64,000 bases of DNA from Panax quinquefolius. Taxonomy: Eukaryota; Streptophyta; Magnoliopsida; Apiales; Araliaceae. Position 1 is the stretch's first letter. The number at the start of each line of letters is the position of its first letter. A program made the translations under genes and the position numbers. The notes under the pieces are model-generated. The model saw nothing but the letters and a program-made list of their open reading frames with translations, was not told where the DNA came from and searched no databases. The stretch is taken from assembly GCA_020205615.1 (NCBI GenBank), contig CM035170.1, positions 25,826,027 to 25,890,026 of the forward strand, given 5' to 3'. Below are positions 11,321-21,757 of this stretch, one piece after another.

Positions 11321-13500
11321 TGTGACACCCCCAAATCAAGGTACTCCATTCCCACAAGACTTGGTGTTCACTATCCAAAACCATTACATCTAACTACCCA
11401 TCATAAAGGATAAAGACATAATTTAAATAACTTAAACAATAATCTTTCCCATTAAGGGTTACATCATCATCTCAAAAATAATCCCAGGTAATCTAACCTT
11501 AATTTATTACATAAGTTTGCGGAAAACATCATAAAAGAAACAAGTCTTATAACATCATGCATTTAAATATATTTTAAATAATTCTTCAACACTTGGACAT
11601 CTTTCCTTTTACTTTGCTAGTAGATGGCTCATCAACTCTTTTAACTTTAGCTGCAGTGTTAATTGCAAGAGTGAATTGCTCACTGATATAAAGAGTAGTA
11701 ATAATAACAACATGAGAATGAAAAATGAATACTGAACAATAATGAACTTTTTCTACGAATCAAAAATAGAAAACAAGTTCAAACTTTAATATCTGAGGGT
11801 GTTAAGACCACGAACTATGTCCACGGTGATTAGGTATTACTACCCCAACCTTAACAGTCAATTAGACTATACATACCCTTCTTAACGTACTTAGGGGGAT
11901 CAGCCCTTTGTACCATTTATTGTGCACAAACATCTAAATGTTACACGTACAAAATCCCCTATGCTAGGGTTGTTCGTCTTAGTTTGAATTTAGAATTTCC
12001 GCACTAAAGAAAGTTTAGTTTGGAACTAGCTTATCAGTGTTTCTAGAATTTTAGAACACTATTCAATTATAAATTAATGAAATCAATAAAAGTTTACTTA
12101 CTACTGAAAGGTTTAATAAACGAATATAGAATTGAATATGGTTATCAAAGTTAAAGACCGAATAACAATAATGTACAATTGAATAACCATGGAATACATG
12201 CAAAGTGCTATATTCAAAAGAATTAGAATAATCTCATTCGAATCGATGTACTAGAATAGTATATGATTTGCATCATAATATCACGATTTAGAAAAGTAAA
12301 ACTCACTCGAGATAATGATAAGTAAACCTTGCTGAATAATTAAGTAGCATAGGTTAGGGATACTTGCTCAATAAAAGATTAGGATAAGAAACTTGTCTTG
12401 TATGGAAGCTACACAAGTACAATAATGATTTTCAATTACCCTACACATATCATTGGAATCACAATAACAATTAGTTGTATGAATATTAGCTTTATAGGTT
12501 TAACCCCTCATTTAGGTTATAACATTAACTTAACATCTAACCATGTTGATTAACACCTTTAACGAATCTGAAATTACATTATAAACTAACATAAACCTCA
12601 TCATTTACTTTTAACTTCCATAAAATAATTTTTTGATTCATTACATAATAGTCTATCGTTTCAACGTTGTGATTACAACATGTTGTTATAGCTTATAACA
12701 CATTTTAGGTTTCTCTACAATCATCAAATAGGTTAGGTTAACAATTTCTAAGCTATGCTGTTAACAGTTAAATTCTAGGTCTGACTGACCATTGGCGCGG
12801 TTGCGTCGTGGTTGGCTTAGAGTCTGGCACACCCGCGCTCGATACCAGAAACTGTTTTTGCAGACTCTCGAAATCAGACTCTACTCTAGACAAAAAAAAA
12901 ATCCCAATTCCACAAAAATTCACAAACCAAAACATCTAAAACTCTGTAATAACATAGTTAAGCATGCTATACACCATTTAAACCACATAAACATCACATA
13001 TACACGAATTTGAAGAATCAAAAACCCCAAATTTCCCCAATTTTGACACTTTTAGCGAATTTAATCGCCACGAATTCGTTTCTTAACCAATTTACATGAT
13101 TCAAACTACGCCACTTTCATTTCTTAACATACTAACATAATCCAATATCAAATTATAGATTATAACATATATAGGGCACAAAATTTGGTACTTTCTAAGG
13201 CCAATTTTCATGTAAAAACACTATTATATGAAATCTCTCTACTACAACCCAATTTCATGCCTTTAATCATCAAATAATACTTACAGATGATAAATAACAT
13301 ATTATAAATCATATATACATATATGTGTATCAATCTAACACCACTATCAATAGAAATTTCAAGAAAACAAGAGTTAAAAATTAGAATTGGTTGTACCTTA
13401 TTCTTTGATTGTTGGCTAGCAAAAGATGATAGAAAGCCTTCCCAAAACCCTCCTTTTATAACTCTCAAAATCACTGAGTTTTTTTCTCTTTTCTTCCAAG

Positions 13501-13532
<32 letters not shown>

Positions 13533-14154
13533 TCTGCTCTTTCAACCTTAGGAGAAAAAAATAAGACGCAAAAGAAAATAAACTTATATGGCTCAACTCT
13601 CCCACGTTCTCTTTCAGTTAAAAACAATTCGCCTTCATCAGTTAAGTTAGACCAAAGGCCACAAGGCCTTGTTTGGCTAAGCACATAACTCCCAAACTAG
13701 ATAACTTTAATAACCTTATATTATATAGTTTCATCTGTCACACCTTAATTTAGTTAATTTAAATAACAACTTTAGTTTATTTAATTTAAATAACTTATAA
13801 TAATAATAAAAATCTTATTATCATTATACTTATAATTAATAAATAATTATATATCTAATTTAAGTAATAAATTAGAAACATCACTTTATTTAATTTATTT
13901 ATTTCTTTTAAATTAAACAATTCATTTAATTTAATTATTTTTTTAAATATTAAGCAATTGATTTAATTTAATTATTTCCTTAAATTAAATTCATTAGATA
14001 AAATTATCATTATTCAATTTAATTAACATTAATCAATTTAGTTACTAAATTAATTCACATAAATTATTTATTTTCCTCAATAAATAAATTATTTAAAATA
14101 TTTATTTAATTCAATAAATATTTAAATTAAATTACAAATTTCTCGATCGTTACA
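11321..14154 (-). mobile_element. Solo LTR S (same family as element A)
   Basis: A complete 2834-bp LTR from TGTGACACCCCC to GATCGTTACA, with no PBS, PPT or internal sequence on either side. It is flanked by an exact 5-bp target duplication, AAGGA (11316-11320 and 14155-14159). It is therefore the product of LTR-LTR recombination of an element inserted in B's LTR. It resembles A's 5' LTR along its length and contains a CT microsatellite at 13502-13529. The long ORFs here on both strands (around 13208-13688) are shadows of that low-complexity tract. Confidence 0.93.
13502..13529. repeat. (CT)n microsatellite
   Basis: Fourteen CT dinucleotides inside solo LTR S. On the minus strand this is a GA tract near the presumed transcription start of the LTR. 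Confidence 0.95.
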
Positions 14155-17045
14155 AAGGAACTTTCTCAATAATAATTTGATTAAAGTTAGGAACTTACAT
14201 GTTTGCTCAGCTACAATTTAATTCTAGCTTTAAATAATTTGCGTTGAATTGACCTAACATTAACAAGTCGGTCTTTCCAATTAGTATGTGTAAACTAATA
14301 TGAGTCTACACATACAAGAATCAAATCATCACCTAGCATGCTTTTATACATGTGTCATTACATTACACGATTAGTTTCTAACACACTATGTCATAGTTGA
14401 AATCACCATTGATTTTAAAGTTGTAAACACTAATTCATCATAGGTTCCTTTCAATAACATGCTTATTAACACATGACTAATATATTGGACATATATTACA
14501 GATTAGAGTAACCATATAAGCATGCACCAGTTCTCAATTTATTAACAGAACTCAGACCCTACTGCAGATTAGCGCGGCCGCGCTGCTCTTGGTGCAAACC
14601 AAGACATGGTTGTTTCTGCAGAAGGTCAGTGTACACCCGTCTTGCACATATATGAATAATCATGAACAATACATGTTATTATGTGAATAACTAAATTTAA
14701 CCCTTCATCAAAATATATCATAGGTCATTATTCGTTTTTATTTAATCAAGACTTAACATGTTATACTAACAAGGTCGATCATGTCTAGTCATTATACACA
14801 TGCTACATGGTCCTTTGGCCTCAACTATACATGCTTATGTTAGTTACATCATATATCTCAAGTATGAAGTCATCACTTAGACTTATCGTATTCTATGCTC
14901 AACTATTTTACAATCCACATGACTAGTTAGCATGTTTGTCCATCATGTCTACATGCATGACACCTCTAATCATGATATCAGATTCTAGAATAATTGTAAT
15001 ATAGCTATTGACAAAACTAGTCTTTAAGGTTTCCTTTGAAAACTTCACATTAAGCTATCAATCATGCAAGCCACTTTACCTACCATACATCATACTTTCA
15101 TATATACATGTTAGACATCAAAAGCATACTTACAAGGTCTCAACTTAATGTATATATAGTTTATCAAGTTCATTTTCAAAACTTTAAGTCTCCATTAGTA
15201 AAATTCATTTAAGCATGCAAGATACGTCTATATTGTCTAATTCATGCTTTCATATGCATTTGTGCACATACTCAAGTTATTTACATATGTTCACAAGGTT
15301 TGAATGTATATTACTCCATGTATACAATTTCTAGTTTTCAAATCTTTAAGCCTTCTTTGAATAACCAAGTCAAAACAAACCTATTATGGCTTACTATATA
15401 CATAACTACTTTAGTCCACATGTTCAGGTCATTTGTATGTATATTCATTCCAAAGTAACATGCTCAGAATGGAACATGATCACAAAAATTAGGACACATG
15501 ACTGGCAGCATGCGCGACTGCGCAATCATATACTATAGAAGTGGTGCAGCCGCGCCACTTCGAGTAGTATGAAAAATAATTCCTCTGCATTTGTAGAGCC
15601 TTAAAACAAACAATGCTAAATCTGCAACCAAAGCAACTACAATGCTTCTAAGCATTCAAACAACCTCAGACAACACAATGACATGTTATTCTACATCAAA
15701 TAACAGAGAATTCTTGAGAATTATAAGAATTTGCCAAAACCCAATTCAAGAACATAAGTTAGAATTTATACCTCTTTAAAGCTTAGTTTGATTAATAACT
15801 CCCTTATGAGATTTCTAACCTCTTCTTTGGACCACAACTCACTCAATGCTTCAGCCACGCTCACTCTTTTTCTACACTTATGAGACAAATTCTTTAGCAA
15901 CTGAGAAATGAAGAAGGAGGGGCTATATATAGAGAACTCATTGTCCATACATTGCTCTTACACCATGGTTTGATTCAATAGAGATTGGGAAGAAATGTTT
16001 AATATAGAAGGGTTGGCCAACTGCCAATTCCTAGCCAACATCACTGCTAATGCTATGAAGCTGGAGTTTTACGCAATGAAAAAAGTAGGCTACTGTTTGG
16101 GACTGTTAATATAGTACACAAACTTTTAAATCCTAGCAATGTGTTTATAATGCTTAGTTTGTTCTCTTATATTCCCAAAAATATAATTTTAATGATTTAA
16201 AGCTACTACACAATGGCAAGTTAGGGATTATTTATGTACTCACATGAGTGCAATAACTCTTACTATATAGTCTATATTATATAGACATATTAATGTGTCA
16301 CCTTATACTACATAAAATATATAGTTAACTACCATATAATAAAGGTTTAATATATTGCATGCTTGCACAAATTAATCAAGTAAATATATAATCATTTTAT
16401 AAATTATTAATCTCTTACTCATTAATTATTATTTATTCATAATAATTATTAATCAACATATTATCAATTAATTACTCATAATTGTAATTAATCAATATGC
16501 TCAAATCTTGCCACTATATTCAAATAAATTGAATATTTAATTAATAATCTCATTAATCCTTTGATATTAAAGTCTCTGGGTTAGTCCACCAATTTAAATA
16601 AACTATTAGTGACTCCCTTTATTCATTTCATAATTTCACATAACCACATAAGGACGGTGCAGCTGCGCCGTGCCCTGACAGTGACAAGACTGGTTTAGCT
16701 TTGGCCCGTGCTAATCTTCATCGCTAACTCATTTATACGACATGAATTAGTGTTCACAAGAGTGTTACTACGAGTCTACGAGTGTATTGATTACTTATAT
16801 AAAATCTCATGATCATATACGATTAACCTTCCTAATTCCCGGTTTAACTTTCTTAGTGAAGTTTCTCGTTTCGCATTAGGCCACACAAGGCATTTCATAA
16901 ATCCCATTGTCACTTTATATTTCTTAATACGTATTGATCTAATATGAATCAATTGTATTAACCAACTCATAAAACAATAACACTTATATAGTATATCCAT
17001 TTAATATATTCATTTAATAATACGTGGAAATTCTCGGGTATTATA
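14155..17045 (-). mobile_element. LTR of element B, distal part (right edge uncertain)
   Basis: After the AAGGA repeat the interrupted LTR of B continues. It shows LTR-like features read on the minus strand: an AT-rich U3 at about 16380-16570 and a TATA-like TATATATAG around 15935. Two GC-rich islets occur at 14570-14600 and 15500-15560. The end is probably near 17045, where ATTCTCGGGTATTATA resembles the TTTCTCGATCGTTACA LTR edge. No PPT is recognisable beyond it. I see no gene here. Confidence 0.5.
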
Positions 17046-17050
17046 ATAAT

Positions 17051-18561
17051 CATATGAGTTTAGGAACTTATCCTAGTCAGACCATAGGCGTCCATTCGTT
17101 GAGGGGTTCAAAACATACCATATGATTATGAGTCACGAACTTACCATATGCTTTCGTTTTAAGAACCGAACCTAATCTTAATATCATCTATCTTAATCTT
17201 AAAAACCTCTAACTATCAAATATATTCATGAGAAAAGAATCACCTTTCCACCACATATACATTGATAGCGTGATTCTAATATTCCAATGATTATCAATGT
17301 GATAAACCAAGTATATGCACAAAACCTCTGCCCACACAAATGTTTGTACGACTTAGTCACCATATGAGTCCTTAGTTGAAATCCCACCTAACATTACCTT
17401 ACTCTTAAATTATTTTTAACTTACCCATAACTTGCTCAATGCAGATTCCTCGTACGACATTATCGAAAACTTCTCGTGCACTTAGCACGCCTTCCAATGT
17501 TTGGACTTCCTTTTAGTTTGGAAATCGATTTACAAATGATATGACATAATTATTTCTAATTGCGTTCCACACGTTCTTGCAAACCCTTTTGAAAATTCGA
17601 TGTAAATCGTGAATCTCGTTTCGACACAATTGATACTGAAACACCGTGCCTTGAAACAATTTTGTTAACATATAATCTATCACCAATAGTATTATCGAAG
17701 GCAATATATATTTCATGCTTTCTAGTTGATTCAATATATAAATTTTATGTAAAACTTCATTTTCAATTCCTGGTATTAGCGAAACCTAGTTTCGTCCTTC
17801 TACTTTCAACTATAACCATTTAAGACTTTTGCATTCACAATCCTTGATCAACTCCCACTATCACTTCAACGCATGCTTAATTACCTAGCTCTGAATCGTG
17901 AGTCGGATCCCCTTTCACCTAAAAATTTTAAGCGACACGCGCGTAAGAAGCCAATACATCGTTGCTACGCCTAAACACACCGCCTAATACATTGTATGAT
18001 GTGTCGCTAAAAAACACAAAGTTTTCTGTACTATCTGGTAGAGACAACATAGGTTCCATACTAAATTCTTCTTCAATTCTTGAAAATTCACTCCATGATT
18101 TCCTGCCCTTATAACTTCCACCGAGTTACTCGTCAAGTTAGCTAATGAAGTGGTTGTCTTAAACTTCGCGTATCCCACATTATATTTTCTTAATAACTTC
18201 TTGATTTACAACATCAACAGATAACTCTACCATACAGACGTCTTTCAACTAAAAGAACAAAATACTACCTTTGACTTCCTCAGAGTCTTAAGGTTTATGC
18301 ACTTTCTTTGACAATAACTTATCACTACCTGGTTTAACAACTTTAGAGTTTCATAAATCAAATCATAAATAAATCTATTAACACCACTTGACCTTTAATA
18401 CCAATACAACAATTCTACACATCAACTTAAATGGAATCACTATTCACACTTTCTAATTTTTTTTAGGGAATAGTCTAACTATTCCCGAAGAGAATATAGT
18501 TTCTAAATAGATTCATCAGGCATAAATTAACAAGTGGCACTTAAATTAATTAGTACGCAGC
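17051..18561 (-). pseudogene. Heavily decayed Ty3/gypsy pol (protease, RNase H, integrase) of element C
   Basis: Frames are broken throughout, but homology to A survives. Minus-strand 17734-17513 keeps a ghost of the integrase SDRDPRFTS...WKRLQ stretch. The sequence near 17480 parallels A near 1160. At 17880-18010 there is a remnant of RNase H (PTHDSEL and FSDTSHN-like). At 18285-18500 there is a remnant of protease. Most of RT between them is deleted. The segment is continuous across the GCAGC duplication with the gag remnant at 38440, so both are halves of one element. Confidence 0.65.
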
Positions 18562-18627
18562 TGTAGACACTCAAAATTTTCTTCTCCTGTTACTAACCAT
18601 GCAGGAGGGCAAAAGCGTCTTTTTACT

Positions 18628-18917
18628 ACTCCAAAGATAACCCTAGAGGACTACAACATCAACTTCAAACCCCAAAGATAACCCCGGGACATCCAGTTTC
18701 TAACCCCGGAGATAATCCCGGGAAAGTCAGTTTCAACCTCGGAGATAACCCCGAGGATCAAGATCAAAGCCTGGAGATAGCCCCAGGAGGTCAACCCAAC
18801 CTCAAAGATAACCCTGAGGACAGTCAAAGTCAACATCAAGTCAACCTCAGAGATAACCCTGAGAAACGCATTTTTCTAACTACTAAAAACCGGAGATAAC
18901 CCCGGGAGGGGCAAAAT
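18628..18917 (+). repeat. Array of eight AGATAACC hairpins with covarying stems
   Basis: Eight copies of a core AGATAACC (variants AGATAATC, AGATAGCC) start near 18634, 18675, 18710, 18743, 18774, 18807, 18851 and 18894, spaced 31-44 bp. Most cores sit in the loop of a short inverted repeat whose arms change together: CCTCGG/CCGAGG, CCTGG/CCAGG, CCTCA/TGAGG, CCCGG/CCGGG, CCGG/CCGG. The mirrored array lies at about 38045-38375 in the other arm. Position is U3, 70-350 bp from the LTR start and upstream of the TATA box. Function unknown. Confidence 0.8.
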
Positions 18918-19266
18918 GGTCATTTTGCCAACTCAACTTCACTTCAAATCAAATACACTCATTTCAACTCAAAATACTTCAAAGGAAGTCCCACAAGAGC
19001 GATATCTTAACTTCGGAGCGCAAACAACACTAAACGGCTCACTAGATTGCCTGACGGAAACCCGGAATGTCATTGTGTAGATCTCGGAAAGAGCTTTTGA
19101 ATGGTATGGCACGCTTCCATCGGACTCCCAGATTGAAAGTTATGAGCGACCGAGCAAACAACGCGTCACGTGCCGACACGGTGGTACCCACCTTTGCGGC
19201 CTGGGGGCACCGGCGGCCAGCAGCACACACACTGTTACTAGGTGCCACAGTGAACTCATGGCTCCT

Positions 19267-19284
19267 CCCTCTATAAATAGAGGG
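19267..19284 (+). promoter_or_regulatory. TATA box inside a perfect palindrome, left arm of O
   Basis: CCCTCTAT-AA-ATAGAGGG, with the TATAAATA core at 19272-19279. It lies about 700 bp into the LTR, the expected place for the element promoter. The same sequence is at 37652-37669 in the other arm. Confidence 0.7.
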
Positions 19285-19589
19285 CTTGGGGTCTTGATTT
19301 TCTAATAGAAAAGACGCGGAAACCTTGCACAATTAAGCTCACACTCGCTCCATATGGTGTATTTTCCCATTTTAAACACCTGTGAGCTCATATATAGCCT
19401 CTTTTGTACCCACAAAAGCCAGTGTTTACCCACTCTAAAGATATAGAAGCCTTTTTTGGCAGTCAGCTGTAAGCCTTCTCACACACTTTAGAGTCTTTCT
19501 CTTCATCTTTGCACACACCCTTCTACACGCGTTGAGAGTCGTGTTGCTTGCTTTTGCCGGACTTGATCTAAGTGGTTTTATTCGATCTA

Positions 19590-19593
19590 TATA

Positions 19594-19635
<42 letters not shown>

Positions 19636-20087
19636 TTATATATATATTGACTAACATTATCGTGTTATGCGTCGATTGAGCCTAGACTTCGGTCTGGAGC
19701 TTTTATTGCTTTAATATACATATATTTACATTTATATATATTAACTGTGGGTCGAACTTTGTTCGATGAGCCTAGACTTCGATCTAGTGCGTTTACTGCA
19801 TTAATATATATATATATATATATATATTTACATTTATATATATTAACTGTGTGTCGAACTTTGTTCGATGAGCCTAAACTTCGGTCTGGTATGTTTACTG
19901 CTTTAATATATCTATATTTACATTTATATATATTAACTGTGTGTCGAACTTTGTTCGATGAGTCTAGATTTTTGATGCGAAGTGCGTTTCTTCGCTTTAA
20001 TATATATGTATACATTTATATATATATATATATGAAGCGTGGTGGGACTACATTCGATGAGCACGGATTTTATATCTAGTGCGTTTA

Positions 20088-20153
<66 letters not shown>

Positions 20154-20210
20154 TTATATATCGAACTGGTCGAACTACATTCGATGAGCACGATTTTACA
20201 TCAGTGTGTT

Positions 20211-20271
<61 letters not shown>

Positions 20272-20272
20272 G
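19590..20272 (+). repeat. Tandem LTR units of about 90-130 bp with TCGAAC hairpins and AT microsatellites
   Basis: Five or so units each carry GTCGAACTTTGTTCGATGAG or a variant, at 19751, 19853, 19943, 20043 (degenerate) and 20169, followed by an ACTTCGGTCT-type segment and an (AT)n run. The longest AT runs are at about 20093-20151 and 20213-20269. TCGAAC and GTTCGA form a 6-bp stem. Apparent ORFs rich in Tyr-Ile here are translations of AT repeats. The mirrored units are at 28140-28244 and 36806-37300. Confidence 0.85.
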
Positions 20273-20545
20273 GCCTCACCGGAGTTTACTTACGTGGTGG
20301 TTGATCGCTTTTCTGACTTTCTTTACGTTTAAATCTCGCTGGAGTTTACTTCGTGGCAGTTGATCGCTTTGTACAGCTTTATTTACATTTTGTCCCGCCT
20401 AGAGTTTCCTTCGTGGCGGTTGACCGTATTTACTGCTTTCTTTACGTTTTGTCCCACCTGGAGTTTCCTCCGTGGCGGTTGATAACTTTTACAGCTTTAT
20501 TTATCTTTTGATCCCCCATTGAGGTGCTTCGTGGTTGGTGATCCT
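20273..20545 (+). repeat. Tandem repeat of about 64 bp in the left arm of O
   Basis: Four to five diverged units built around GGAGTTTACTTCGTGGCGGTTGA followed by a TTTACGTTT-like spacer (key segment GAGTTTNCTTCGTGGCRGTTGA). The mirrored array is at 27868-28140. It belongs to the R/U5 side of the LTR. Confidence 0.8.
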
Positions 20546-21368
20546 GTCTGTATATATATATTTATAGCTTTTATATATATACCTACTTACTGCTTTTATA
20601 TAAACTGCAGTATTTTGTGAGCCTAAGAATAGTGTGATCACAGATTCATCCCATTGAATCTAGATTGGGTTCCCATGATGGACATCTTTAGCTGTAAGTA
20701 GCTTGTAAATTATTCTGTGGTGTTTGAATTTCCTAAGATGGTTTCCATACCCACGAGGAAGTCGGCATTATTTTGTACATTATTTTCATATGGATGCCTC
20801 GCATTCGTAAAATAAAATCAACCAAGCCGCACACTTAATAAAATGGGAGTGTAAAAGGTCACAATTACTATTGAGCATCAGGGTTTGAAAAACCTCTTTA
20901 TAAAACATCATTGCTATATCTTTCTAAAAACTAAATTTTACATAAATTCAAACCCTTTGTATATAGGTTCGAACGAGGCCTCGCACTACTTCCAAATTAC
21001 AGCACATTGACCCACACACACACACATTTAGATAACAGTTTCTTGAGAAGAGATGGTCACCGTGGTAACACGGATGTCGGGGGGTGCCTAACACCTTTCT
21101 CCCGTATAACCAAGTCCCCGGAACCTAAACGAATCTCGGTTTCACCGACCCGTATAGCAATGTCACATCACTGGGTTAATGTGCAAATCTTTTCTCGGTT
21201 GTGTTGGTACAACCATTTAAAAAACCAACTGGCGACTCTTAACAATCCCATTGTCGACATTATATATGTCGGACCTTTTTACTTGTTTTTTCAAACAAAT
21301 CTCACCTAAAATGAGAACACCAAAGAACAAATAACGGAAAGGGACATCCAAAAATCCCGACGTCGACG

Positions 21369-21412
21369 GTGATGCCCCTCTTTATCATGTTCATGCAATG
21401 GAATGGAATGGA
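21369..21412 (-). other. Polypurine-like tract and hairpin next to the left LTR arm
   Basis: Minus strand ATAAAGAGGGGCATC directly abuts the inner end of the left arm, the position and composition expected of a PPT for the minus-strand element O. The adjacent sequence forms an inverted repeat (CTTTATCATGT ... ACATGATAAAG, 21380-21422). That a PPT-like tract faces an LTR in the wrong orientation is part of the anomaly of this element. Confidence 0.4.
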
Positions 21413-21462
21413 CATGATAAAGATTAGTACACACTTGAAACATGACAAGGTATTTTCAATGA

Positions 21463-21757
21463 GGCAAATCGCAATGTAGTGAATGTTTATGATGAATGTC
21501 AAAATGTTTTCATAAATCGCAGTTCGTAAATCGCACATCGCATTTCGCACATCGCACATCGCTTTTCGCATTTGGCCAAATCGCACTTCGCAACTCGCAC
21601 ATCGCATTTCGCATATCGAATATCGTATCGCAAATCGCATATCGCATATTGTAAATCGCAAATTGCAATGTAATGAATATTATGATGAATGTTAAAATGT
21701 ATTCGTTGCAATGTAATGAATATTATGATGAATGTTAAAATGTATTCGCAAATCGCT
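21463..21757. repeat. Heptanucleotide TCGCANN array flanked by 44-bp repeats
   Basis: About twenty tandem copies of a 7-bp unit, TCGCATT/TCGCACA/TCGCATA, fill 21526-21668. They are flanked by three copies of a roughly 44-bp unit (GCAATGTAATGAATATTATG...): one degenerate copy at about 21470-21511 and two at 21665-21707 and 21709-21751. It lies in the 3' untranslated part of element O. It is not the plant telomere repeat. Confidence 0.85.

Larger units (their letters stand above)
18562..21368 (+). mobile_element. Left LTR arm of element O (inverted relative to right arm)
   Basis: It runs from TGTAGACACTC to GACGTCGAC(G), the last base being A in the other arm. Order: hairpin array (18628-18917), TATA box (19272), tandem units with AT runs (19590-20272), 64-bp repeats (20273-20545), then a unique part with segments complementary to 26992-27780. 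Every block reappears in reverse order and orientation in 26992-28244 plus 36806-38434. Length is about 2.8 kb. Numerous small differences between arms show considerable age. Confidence 0.85.

Noticed and set aside
13208..13688. Overlapping ORFs of 158 and 121 codons on both strands
   Set aside because: They lie in a solo LTR and translate a CT/GA microsatellite; no protein family resemblance.
19665..20363. Several ORFs rich in Tyr-Ile repeats
   Set aside because: Translations of (AT)n microsatellites in the LTR; the same artefact occurs at 27726-28058 and 36799-37179.
21526..21668. Interstitial telomere repeat
   Set aside because: The unit is 7 bp but reads TCGCANN, unrelated to TTTAGGG.
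21302..21711. Minus-strand ORFs of 119 and 70 codons with repeated Cys-Asp/Arg-Phe residues
   Set aside because: They translate the 7-bp tandem repeat; every third unit restores the frame.
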